A stretch of 64,000 nt of DNA from Gigantopelta aegis (Eukaryota > Mollusca > Gastropoda > Neomphalida > Peltospiridae): contig NC_054704.1 of the NCBI RefSeq assembly GCF_016097555.1, positions 32,452,054 through 32,516,053 of the forward strand. Reading direction: 5' to 3'. A program made the position numbers and the translations under genes. Of the stretch, positions 9,830 to 19,560 are shown one piece after another; positions within the stretch are counted from its first letter, which is position 1; the number at the start of each line of letters is the position of its first letter. The notes below the pieces were generated by a model, which had not been told where the DNA came from, ran no database searches, and worked only from the letters and a program-made list of their open reading frames with translations.

Positions 9830-10460
9830 GTGTTTTCTTTAAACATAACCAGGAGCCTAGTCGCGGGGGTTCACCTGTTTAATAGATCTGCTGCTTTTCA
9901 TTGTAGCTGTTTCAATGTCTGTCAGGTGATAACATATCTGTGAATAGGTGTGTAGCGGAGTATAAAACGGCCTTGTTCGCTGACCCTTTTTGTACCCATC
10001 TCAACCAATCTCTTTTTTTCTTACTTGGATGTTCATCTGTCAGCCACAGATTTTGTGTTTTTCAATGCATATTCTTACAGGATTTTTTTTTAGGTGTGTG
10101 TGGGGGGGGGGGGGGGGGGGGAGGGGGTCACACAATTGTAAAAAGGGAAATTTGAGTTTGTCGAAGGCAAATGGAGCCAGATCTGAAGATTTGTTGGGGG
10201 GGTGGGGGTGGGATTGAGGGCATGCTCCCTGGAAAATTTGGAAATAATGATGCTAAGAAACGCGTTTTTCAGTATATAAAAAAAAATGTATTGATGATGA
10301 ATATTAAAAAAAAAAGTAATTTAAAATTGCACTTCAAACGAGCTGGAAAAGTAATTTAAAATTGCACTTCAAACGGGCGGAAGGTGGGGTGGTGATCATG
10401 GGACCCATGTGGGCCCGACTGTGCATGTACAAGTTATTAATTTAAATCGACACTAAAGCC
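9830..10460. other. Intergenic with long G-runs
   Basis: Includes a G-run of about 20 at 10101-10120, G-rich sequence at 10195-10215, and a 36-base direct repeat (AATTTAAAATTGCACTTCAA) at about 10317 and 10352. No gene supported. Confidence 0.5.
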
Positions 10461-10466
10461 AATATG

Positions 10467-10862
10467 ACCGGCCTCGGTGGCGTCGTGGCAGGCCATCGGT
10501 CTACAGGCTGGTAGGTACTGGGTTCGGATCCCAGTCAAGGCATGGGATTTTTAATCCAGATACCGACTCCAAACCCCGAGTGAGTGCTCCGCAAAGCTCA
10601 ATGGGTAGGTGTAAACCACTTGTACCGACCAGTGATCCATAACTGGTTCAACAAAGGCCATGGTTTGTGCTATCCTGCCTGTGGGAAGCGCAAATAAAAG
10701 ATCCCTTGCTGCCTGTCGTAAAAAAGAGTAGCCTATGTGGCGACAGCGGATTTCCTCTAAAAACAGTGTCAGAATGACCATATGTTTGACGTCCAATAGC
10801 CGATGATAAGATTAAAAATCAATGTGCTCTAGTGGCGTCGTTAAATAAAACAAACTTTACAT
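10467..10862 (+). repeat. SINE with type-2 head and AACAAACTT tail
   Basis: The head begins CCGGCCTCGGTGGCGTCGTGG, with CTACAGGCTGGTAGGTACTG and a B-box-like GGGTTCGGATCCC. It is then joined to the same core used by the type-1 SINEs (GGTTCAACAAAGGCC, ATAAAAGATCCCTTGCTGC) and ends AATCAATGTGCTCTAGTGGC plus AACAAACTTT. It shares its head with 35803-36188 but its tail with 14098-14403. Confidence 0.85.
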
Positions 10863-12318
10863 TTTTTTTCTAAAGCCAATATCGATTTGAATTTGATTAG
10901 TATGTTAATTTCAACCTCTGATTTATAATGTTAATCTGTTGGAACTACTTTCATGATTTAAAAATAAAGAATGGGGAGGGGGTATTCCAGTATACCACAC
11001 CCCGTTCGCTAAACATACATGCGTAACAACAAGAAAACATACATAAGTGTGGAGTTATATTTTTAAAACTGTCACGCGGGTACGCTTTGGGATACGCAAA
11101 CATACCCGTCGTGGGATACACCATAAAAAAAAAGTTGTAATAAAAAACCCCCAGATGTTTTCATATACATGTAATATTATTTTTAAAAAATTCATCGCTT
11201 CAAAAAAGATATACCAAGAAACGAAATATTCATTGTTTGATATTACTTATTCTTATATTTAAAGCATATATAATACGCAAACTATGGGATATTAAGAAAG
11301 GGTAAGCAAAAAACCCCTAAAAACAAATGTTTGTATAAAATGTAATTTTAATTGTTAAGCAATATCTGTTGGTTGAAACCATGTTACAATGACAGCAAAC
11401 TGAGTCCAGCCTGTTTAAGATGTTAGGTCTCATATAGTAATAATTGTTTAGATCTGTAGAAAAAACACAAACTTTAACTATAGTGTTTTAACACCTGGCG
11501 ACTGGGGCTGAACCAATCCAAAGAGAAGCGAGTATAATTTTCTACACATTCGCAAGGCACTCCACAACAGAACATTTTAAAATAGGTGGTTTTCGTGTTA
11601 TGGATTTGTTAACAATCAATCAGTCAGTCAGTCAGTCAGTCAGTCAGTCAGTCATTAATTCATCCATGGTTTGATATTGTAGTTGTGGTCACTTGTGAGT
11701 GCTGATAGCTCTATAATGACAACAAGGCTTACTTAATGAGCAATCAATTGATCAATGGTTTGGCATATATACCTCAATTTTAGGTTAAATTTTGATTTAG
11801 TATTCTTCAAAACATGTCAACTGAACTTATCAACCATTAAAATTTAATATTTAACATAAAAGGTGTCTTTTTAACACAAATTGTTAGATTTCCATGCCAA
11901 AAACACCGCCATTTTCGTCAGCCATTTTAACTGTTTGACAACCAATTATTTGACAGTATAACAAACCGTTTGGATGAACTTACTGACTTCATAAACATCA
12001 GGGTTGACACCAAGATCACCTTTCTAAGTGTTCTAGTTCTAAAGATATACAATTTTATTGATGGACTAACTTTAGAAAAATGTCGTCTTATATTTCCATG
12101 AACTCTGCACCACAAAGATTAATTTTCACCATGGTGACAAATGTTATACTTCCGGCCCCGGTACATTTCACTTTAGGGGGCCTCTGCTGCAGGACTAAGG
12201 TAATAATCTTGAGCTTCTACAGACATTAGGATAACTAAAACATGCCAGATGCACAGTTCTAAGCTGAATAATAGACTGTAGATGTCAAGCAGAATACTTA
12301 ATATACAATGATCTTACA
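10863..12318. other. Intergenic, AT-rich, with a (CAGT)n tract
   Basis: Contains CAGTCAGTCAGT repeats at about 11616-11653. No convincing exon or repeat terminus elsewhere. Confidence 0.5.
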
Positions 12319-12319
12319 G

Positions 12320-13372
12320 GAGTGTGTATCTTTAATCGCTTTATATACTAGTATTTATATGTACTCCCACCTCAAATGTTTACCGTACGATGGTTTTATA
12401 CAAGTGTGTACCTGTAGCCGCTATTTATATGTACACTCACCACAATTGCCTACTAAAAGTAACGTACAATGTTTTTATAGCAACGTGTACCTTTAACCGT
12501 TATTTATATGTACTCCCACCACAAGTGTCTGCTACAAGTAACGTACGATGGTTTTATACAAGTGTGTGCCTGTAACCGCTATTTACATGCACTCCCACCA
12601 CAAGTGTCTACTAAAAGTAACGTACGATGTTTTTATAGCAGCGTGTACCTGTAACCGCTATTTACATGTACTCCCACCACAAGTGTCTACTAAAAGTAAC
12701 GTACGATGTTTTTATAGCAGCGTATACCTTTAACCGCTATTTATATGTACACCCACCTCAAGTGTCTCTTTCAAGTAACGTACGATGTTTTTATAGGAGC
12801 GTGAACCTTTAACCGCTATTTATATGTACTCCCACCTCAAGTGTCTACTAAAAGTAACGTACGATGTTTTTATAGGAGCGTGAACCTTTAACCGCTATTT
12901 ATATGTACACCCACCTCAACCTTTAACCGCTATTTATAGGATGTACACCCACCTCAAGTGTCTACTAAAAGTAACGTACGATGCTTTTTATAGCAGCGTA
13001 TACCTTTAACCGCTATTTATATGTACACCCACCTCAAGTGTCTCTTTCGATGTTTTATAAGTAACGTACGATGTTTTTATAGGAGCGTGAACCTTTAACC
13101 GCTATTTATATGTACTCCCACCACAAGTGTCTACTAAAAGTAACGTACGATGTTTTTATAGGAGCGTGTACCTTTAACCGCTATTTATATGTACACCCAC
13201 CTCAAGTGTCTCTTTCAAGTAACGTACGATGTTTTTATAGGAGCGTGAACCTTTAACCGCTATTTATATGTACTCCCACCTCAAGTGTCTACTAAAAGTA
13301 ACGTACGATGTTTTTATAGGAGCGTGTACCTTTAACCGCTATTTATATGTACTCCCACCTCAAGTGCACTTC
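12320..13372. repeat. Minisatellite, about 79-bp unit, roughly 13 copies
   Basis: The unit contains TAACGTACGATGTTTTTATA, then a GCGTGTACCTTTAACCGC block, then TATTTATATGTACTCCCACC and AAGTGTCTACTAAAAG. The left copies are diverged, the right copies nearly identical, and one copy near 12915 is a partial duplication. The 79-base period is not a multiple of 3, so the small frames here are not a repeat protein. Alternative unit versions (CTACTAAAAG versus CTCTTTCAAG) alternate, which indicates higher-order duplication. Confidence 0.92.
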
Positions 13373-13374
13373 AA

Positions 13375-13890
13375 CGCTCTCTACGCTGGGACTGCGAAGT
13401 ACTGTGTTCTAACGTCATTCTTCTTTAGCCACGGGGACACCCATTAAGAAGTATAAGTAACGACGTAATCACACACCACACTCACACCCAGTGCTGTGGC
13501 GAACATGCTAACAAATGATATCGTTTATAGATACCAGTGTTACAATGAAGAGCGGTTGAAGTTAAGTTGAATTATACTGCTCAACATAAAAGTGGGAGAA
13601 AAAAAAATAATGTTTGTTTAATAACATCGAGTCATTTTGTTTTTAAAACAGCCATAAGCGTACGAGACGGGAGTGTGGTGGGGAGAGGTGGGGTTTGGGG
13701 GCAGACAACTGCGCCACCTTTGCTGGAGAAAATACTCAAATTCGGAAAAAAAACCGATAGAGATTTTCGGACACAATTAGCTGGCCTGAAACTTTTTCAT
13801 ATGTTTTCCCATCGTTCTACCATCAATGCTTAGTGTTTCGTCCTGTTTGGCAGTAATGCTAATATGAATAAATGTTGTTATCCAGATTCG
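13375..13890. other. Intergenic, no gene seen
   Basis: No repeat end or credible exon. Confidence 0.4.
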
Positions 13891-13894
13891 GGTT

Positions 13895-13960
13895 AACGAA
13901 CATTTGTTTAACGACACCCCAGCACCTCCTGCTATTTGGTGTCTAACATTATGTTTATTT
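13895..13960 (-). repeat. SINE tail fragment
   Basis: Only the tail region is present (TTGTTTAACGACACCCCAGC, then a CTATTTGGTGTCTAACAT block). It is the same tail variant, ending near a CAGCACC block, as the fragments at 15868 and 51748. Confidence 0.6.
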
Positions 13961-14033
13961 CGAAATTTGGTAAAAAGAGAGAAAGAGAAGAAACCCGCAG
14001 CAAATGTCATTAATCTCCATTTTCACATAGGCA

Positions 14034-14403
14034 GGGCAGTAGGCTTACATGTACACCACGGTCCTTGGTATGTATCGGATGGGGGGGGGGGGGGCGGGAT
14101 GTAGCCCAGTGGTAAAGCGCTCGCTTGGTGCGCGGTCTGTGTGGGATCGACCCCGTCGGTGGGTCCATTAGGCTATTTCTCGTTCCAGCCAGTGCATCAC
14201 AACTGGTATACCAAAGGCCGTGGTATGTGCTATCCTGTCTGTGGATGGTGCATATAAAAGATCCCTTGCTACTAATGGAAACAAATGTAGCGGGTTTTCT
14301 CTCTAAGACTATACGTCGAAATAACCACACGTTTGACATCTAATAGCCGATGATTAATAAATCAATGTGCTCTAGTGGTTTCGTTAAACAAAACAAACTT
14401 TTA
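14034..14403 (+). repeat. Composite SINE with conserved 5' extension and G-run
   Basis: The same composite as 8516-8890: GCAGTAGGCTTACATGTACA, a CCACGGTCCTTGG block, a G-run at about 14080-14093, then the type-1 head (TAGCCCAGTGGTAAAGCGCT, GGGATCGACCCC), core and AACAAACTT tail. Confidence 0.85.
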
Positions 14404-14695
14404 ACTTTGAACTGGATCAGTTTTGAAACACTGGGTGGGTCGGATCCACTGAGGGCGATTGATCCTGAGACTCATCGCACCTCAGACGAGCGTTCTACCA
14501 CTAAGCTGCGTTCCGCCCCTTAAGAGGAAAGAAGCCCACTTTGTATTTGTACCATTATGACATAGGTTTTTTTTAATACAGCAGCAAAGTATTTATATGC
14601 ACTCACTCACAGATAGGATAGCACATACCACTGCCTTTTATATATCATTTGTCTACGCTGCCATTTTATTTATAGCTGAGGTGAGACGTAGCTCA
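14404..14695 (-). repeat. Degenerate SINE pieces
   Basis: A head complement (CGAGCGTTCTACCACTAAGC) at about 14490-14515 precedes core fragments (AAGTATTTATATGCACTCAC, GATAGCACATACCACTGCCT). The order is scrambled relative to intact copies, indicating an old, rearranged insertion. Confidence 0.6.
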
Positions 14696-14705
14696 AATAG
14701 CTTGG

Positions 14706-15032
14706 GAGCGAGACGTATCCCAGTGGTAAAGCGTTCGCTTGATGCGCGGTCGGTTTCGGATCGATCCCCGTCAGTGGGCCCATTGGGCTATTTCTCGCTC
14801 CAGCCAGTGCACCACGACTGGTATATCAGAGGCCGTGGTATGTGTTATCCTGTCTGTGGGACGGTGCATATAAAAGATCCCTTGCTGCTAATCGAAAAGA
14901 GTAGTCCATGAAGTGGCGACAGCGGGTTTTTTCTCTCTATATCTGTGTGGGCCGTAACCATATGTCCGACGCCATATAACCGTATTTAAAATGTGTTGAG
15001 TGCGTCGTTAAATAAAACATTTCCTTCTTTTG
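14706..15032 (+). repeat. SINE, full length (type-1 head, ACATTTCC tail)
   Basis: Head ATCCCAGTGGTAAAGCGTTC with GGATCGATCCCC, complete core, tail GTGTTGAGTGCGTCGTTAAA ending in ACATTTCCTTC. Confidence 0.88.
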
Positions 15033-15463
15033 TATACAGCTCTACAGCACAAAATTAAACACTTAATTGTACAGGAAATTCGTGATCGACGACTGTCTCA
15101 ACCTTGACACAACGTTACGCAAACTTTTAACACGCACGTGTGCGCCCGGCTTAACGCTCTGTTTCCATTTTAAATAGTATTCATTTGCTGAAAAGATATT
15201 AAACAAATACAAGCACACAACTGTTACATCTAAGTTCATTAGGCAGACAGACAGATAACTTATTTACGTCAGAACAACAAATCTGTGATCATTACTTGTG
15301 TCACGACAGGTGTACTTTAACAGTTTTCTGATGGAAACATGCCAAAAATTACCCACACCCACACATCTGTGAACAATGAATTTCCAAGTACCTGCTATAT
15401 TAAACACACTTACATTGTATGTAATAGTGTAAGCTTAATATATGGGGACCAGGGGCGTACGCT

Positions 15464-15495
<32 letters not shown>

Positions 15496-15860
15496 GGCTC
15501 GGGGGGTTCGGACGAACCCTCATCCCCGCTGAAGTAAATGGTCCGCTTTCAGAACTAAAACATATTGGTTAATACATATGGAGTTTCTGGTGGTGCAAAT
15601 TTTTTTTTTGAAAAAGGGTCCACTTGGTTCATATTCGAACCACCCTAGGTCCAGATCACGCTCCTTACCCATTTCCCTCTGTTACTTTGCTCAGAACGGG
15701 TTGCAGATTCGAGCTCTTTCGGTCCTCAGATTTCCATCTCCAGGGCCATCGCACTAACAGTAGCCCCTCCCCACTTTTAAATACGCATCGCGGGCCATGA
15801 ATACTATTATTTCGAGTATCAAATTAACGAAACAAAGATTTTCTTTCCTTTTCCAAGCAT
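15033..15860. other. Intergenic; hAT-like end with a long G-run
   Basis: CAGGGGCGTACGCTGGGG at about 15450 followed by about 28 G residues (15465-15492) resembles the 5' end of a hAT-type MITE by the CAGGGGCG start. No matching right end was found. The rest is unremarkable. Confidence 0.4.
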
Positions 15861-15865
15861 TTACC

Positions 15866-15925
15866 ATTGTTTGACACCCAATAGCCGATGTATGTTTCGT
15901 TAAACATTCATTCATTCATTACTCC
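15866..15925. repeat. SINE tail variant ending in CATT repeats
   Basis: TTTGACACCCAATAGCCGAT followed by GTTAAACATTCATTCATTCA; a matching copy is at 51748-51812. The simple CATT repeat at its end looks like a retroposon 3' tail. Confidence 0.6.
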
Positions 15926-16009
15926 CTTTTCCAAATTTTTGCTTCATAGCAGGTATGTCAATGATAATTGTTGTAAAAAGTGCGTACACACACACACATC
16001 CATCCACAC

Positions 16010-16012
<3 letters not shown>

Positions 16013-16098
<86 letters not shown>
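16013..16098. repeat. (GA)n microsatellite
   Basis: About 85 bases of GA dinucleotide. The Arg/Glu and Leu/Ser frames across it are artefacts. Confidence 0.97.
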
Positions 16099-16161
16099 AA
16101 AGGAAATATTGATCATTTTAAACAAATATAATACTACTAAATAAGTCTGATTCCAATGTAC

Positions 16162-16212
16162 CATGCTGTTAGATCTACTGGTAGACCCACTAGAGCTAAT
16201 TTTAATCAGATT
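16162..16212 (+). mobile_element. Right-end fragment of the 9-bp-TSD TIR family
   Basis: GCTGTTAGATCTACTGGTAG followed by a GAGCTAATTTTAATCAGATTG terminus. It is the same end as 6273-6325, but here it abuts a LINE 3' fragment with no gap. Confidence 0.65.
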
Positions 16213-16425
16213 GCCCATTTAAAGACTGAATATGTTCTACGCATGTGTCCTTTTTACAATGTAACTCGTAATATCCATCCTGAAAACTGCTTTAATTTTA
16301 ATTGTAATACATTGTTATTTGGAGATCCAAACTTCAGTGTCCAAGACAATGTTTCGATATTTAAATCCGTCCAGAACTTCATTATTAATAGTAAATGTTT
16401 TAAGGAAACATCGTGTACAAAGTAG
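16213..16425 (+). pseudogene. LINE reverse-transcriptase C-terminal fragment
   Basis: Frame ending in TAG at 16423-16425. The stretch NTLLFGDPNFSVQDNVSIFK and the following VQNFIINSKCF resemble the extreme C-terminus seen in molluscan non-LTR retrotransposon polyproteins (LLFG...FxxVxxFIxxSKRF pattern, from memory of the family). A CPFYN piece upstream may be the remnant of the Cys-containing motif. The catalytic domain is absent, so this is a dead 3' fragment. Confidence 0.6.
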
Positions 16426-16635
16426 ACTACCAAAATATTATATTGTCAACCATTCCTCCTCCTTTATCTTTCTTCTCCAGCCTTTCTTGGTTTAAACAAT
16501 ATTTATTAGCAAATCAAATTTGGGATTGGCCAACAGGCAAGTGCCTATATTAAGCCTTTCTTCTTCTTTTCCCTTTTCTCCAAGAATGTTAAAAAGTCCG
16601 GAGGAACCATATACATGTGATGCTGACTAGACCTT
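16426..16635 (+). repeat. LINE 3'UTR remnant
   Basis: Follows the LINE stop codon. It carries GGGATTGGCCAACAGGCAAG, related to TGGGACTGGTCAACAGGCTT at 23927, which I take as the same LINE 3' untranslated sequence. Confidence 0.5.
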
Positions 16636-16640
16636 AATAT

Positions 16641-16906
16641 AGGCGTCATCGGCCTCAGTGGTGTCGGACATAAAGCTGGTAGGTACTGGGTTCGCAGCTC
16701 GGTATCGGCTCCCACCCAGAACATGTTTTAACGACTCAATGCGTAAGTGTGAGACCATTACACCCTCTTCTCTCTCACTAACCACTAATAAATAACAACT
16801 AACCCACTGTCCTGGACATAAAACGTAGGAAGCTGATGTATGTACCCAGTACAGCGTACTTGAATCTTAATTGGATATAAGCACGAAAATAAATTGAAAA
16901 TAAATA
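16641..16906 (+). repeat. SINE with type-2-like head and a distinct body
   Basis: Head CGGCCTCAGTGGTGTCGG and GTTCGCAGCTCGGTATCGGC, body with CTCTCACTAACCACTAA and AACCCACTGTCCTGG, tail CTTGAATCTTAATTGGATAT ending in oligo-A. The same family is at 31118-31391 and, degraded, at 37469-37690. Confidence 0.8.
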
Positions 16907-16909
16907 TAT

Positions 16910-17555
16910 AGGCGTCAGCCTGTTAGCCAATTTCAAAATTGTTTATTATTGTTACAGCAAATAAATATGTTTAACACACAGACACACGCACAGCAAAGGG
17001 TGGGGTTAATACAAATTAGCAAATATAATTTTAATTTTAAAATATTAAAACTGTACTCACATGAATTAAGTTCACTGATACTTTTGATCATCCTTGTTGT
17101 CATGGTAGGCCTACAGACTACGGCTGATCCCGGATAGAGTCTGTAATTCGTCAAATATTTTTTTCTGAGTAACATTGAATGTTGCTTGGATGTTGATTGG
17201 TCAATCATCCAGGAAGCGAAGTCTTTTTAACGGGTATAGCAACAACAATACCCAACAACAACCAAAATTACCATACGTTAACCAGTTAATGAAACTAAAG
17301 GTCAACATACAACTATACTTGATATATTTCAAATCGTATTACGTTATTTTATGTCTTCAATGTTAATTTATGAAACTTTAGTTTTATTATTATTATTATT
17401 TATTTATTTTATTTTATTTATATCTATATATTGTAATATCAAGGATTGTAAAGTACACAGTTTACTGAAATATTCTGAAATGTATCTATATTATTAACAC
17501 ACGTCTCTATAATATCATGTATTTATATTATTAATACACATATCTTTATAATGTG
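16910..17555. other. AT-rich intergenic, no gene seen
   Basis: TTATT-rich sequence near 17380-17430. No gene supported. Confidence 0.4.
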
Positions 17556-17559
17556 ATAC

Positions 17560-17718
17560 CATGTAATGTATTTGTATATGTATTCATATATGTACCAAGC
17601 AATGTATTCGGATTATTTGTACCCTCCTGTAAAACATCTTGTCAAAATCAGAATATGTATGTTCCTCTTACGCCGTTGCATAACGGCCTGGGTGTAATAA
17701 AGTTCTGTTCTGTTCTGT
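17560..17718 (+). repeat. LINE 3' end with (TTCTG)n tail
   Basis: ACGCCGTTGCATAACGGCCT, then GTGTAATAAAGTTCTG and further TTCTG repeats. A short inverted repeat (GCCGTTGCATAACGGC) immediately before a 5-base tandem tail is a typical 3' terminus of CR1-like non-LTR elements. Adjacent at 17719 is a CAGTGGAACCTTCTC pogo-like end. Confidence 0.55.
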
Positions 17719-17911
17719 ACAGTGGAACCTTCTCAATCGGCCACCTCTTTAATAAGCACCCGCCTGTCTTAAGAAACCATTGTAGTTGCACACATAATCT
17801 TGTACAAACATCTGACCTTTAAAGAACACCATGAATTTCTGCTTTCTGACATCCCGTAGGTGGTTGTTTATCTCAGGTCTGACTCTATTGCTATTTAAAT
17901 TGCATCACTGT

Positions 17912-19171
17912 TGTCACGGGGATTCTATAATTCCCGTAACTGAATAAAACACGATTATCAAAATATCTCTCCTAACTGTATATCTATTAGATCTCTCTGT
18001 AACAGGCGGTTAAACCCTAGTATGGCTCGTCTCTAGGTATGATCAGAGATACGATCTTATATAAAGTATATATTATTATAGCACGTTAGTTCTCTAGAAA
18101 CACAACAAAAACACAATACACTTTGGAATCTGTATTAATCTACGGTGACAAATGTACAGCCGTAGTAGTTAATTAATAACAGCAATAATAACAACCCAGA
18201 ACTGATCACTTAATTAGTTAATCTCTAGGTGTCTAGTTACACAATATGCGAATCACTTCACCGTTACACCACACCCACACGTGTGATAATTGAGAAACGC
18301 TTCCAGGAGAAGTTAATTAATAAAGGAATTACAACACCATTCCTAACTGGTTAATTTTTAATTTACCCTTCCTACTCGTTCAGTAACGTGTGATAATTTA
18401 GGAACGCTTCCAGGGGAACTTAATTAATAAAGGAATTACAGCTCTATTCCTAACGGGTTAATTTTTAATTAACCCTAACTACTCATTCAGTAACCTTGTA
18501 ACACAGAATTAATACTGGTACCTATCACAATAAAGACAATAACCTACAGTTTACCTAGGTCGTCTAGGATGACTGGCTAAGCTTTATATTACCAAATACT
18601 CGTATAATGTTAGAACAAAAAGTCTACGATTTACTTCGTCAGATGACCGAAGACACTGTCTAAAGAATATTGGTATAATACAGTATTAAAATTATTTAAA
18701 GTCACATCAATCACATCAAGGTTATACACAGAGCAGAAATAAAAATATTTACCAAAGTCCAACGGACTACGTTCCCTGGGAGCCTTCCTATTCTGGTTCT
18801 CCTAGACATCTCTAAATTCTAGCTATTTATTCAAAAATCAGAAAACGCCTGGGGGTACAAGGCGGTACCTCCCCCTATCATCTGATATTTCACCTCTACT
18901 AGAGTCGGTATATTTCTCTCTGATCGTCAGACTTACTGACGCCTTGGTCGCCAAAATCACGGTCGTCGAAACCGCACTCGCAGAGGTATTACGTAACTAC
19001 TCGCCACATGGCCTCCACAGCTGGACTAAGTGCATATTGGAATGCCCGATCGCGCGAAGTATTACGTAACAAGTTGCCCAGCTAGCTAAGTGCAATTAAA
19101 ACTGCACACGGCCTTCTAACACAATTAAAATCGCCACAGGCGAAACAAATTTAAGAGCATGTTCCATCACA
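17912..19171 (-). repeat. Left LTR (3' LTR of the element), 1260 bp
   Basis: Starts TGTCACGGGGATTCTATAAT and ends CCATCACA. Relative to the right LTR it carries 47 extra bases (18984-19030). That segment resembles the following stretch (both contain GTATTACGTAAC), so it is one unit of a diverged tandem pair that the right LTR lacks. Confidence 0.95.
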
Positions 19172-19183
19172 CACCCCCACCTC
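19172..19183 (-). promoter_or_regulatory. Polypurine tract of the LTR element
   Basis: On the minus strand GAGGTGGGGGTG lies directly against the 3' LTR, the place where plus-strand DNA synthesis is primed in LTR retrotransposons. Confidence 0.75.
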
Positions 19184-19383
19184 AAAAAGGATATTTCCTC
19201 TACTCTAGGAATAGGGAAATATACTACATTAAAACAAAAAGGTGCGTTAACCGACGCATACGGGCATTTATAACACATGTAATAATAAGGTGACTACCAG
19301 TAATCACACTGAGTCTCTGAGTTCTTGGTATACAAAATAAAATATATATAAACAAAACAGAAATCAAGAATGTCAACACATTA

Positions 19384-19560
19384 TCATAACGTTCAACTTC
19401 GGGACAGGGCATCAGCGATTACATTGGATGTGCCCTTGATATGTCCAATGGTAATTGGGTATTCTTGCAGAAGAAGACTCCATCTCAAAACTCTCTGGTT
19501 GGAGGCTTTCATTAGGATGGTCCAGTCCGTCTTCGTCTTCTTGGAACAGCACAGCTCCAG
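19384..19560 (-). pseudogene. RNase H C-terminal fragment (frameshifted)
   Basis: The peptide around QEYPITIGHIKGTSNVIADA followed by LSRS and a stop is the standard RNase H end of Ty3/gypsy polyproteins. It overlaps the end of the preceding frame in a different phase. About 60-70 residues of RNase H are deleted upstream of it (estimate from family knowledge). Confidence 0.75.

Noticed and set aside
12320..13372. CRISPR array
   Set aside because: Units are directly tandem without unique spacers and the genome is eukaryotic; it is a minisatellite.
15888..16218. Ser/Leu-rich or Arg/Glu-rich proteins over GA tracts (also at 7149-7405 and 26105-26366)
   Set aside because: The frames exist only because a dinucleotide repeat has no stop codons. 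No conserved flanking coding sequence.
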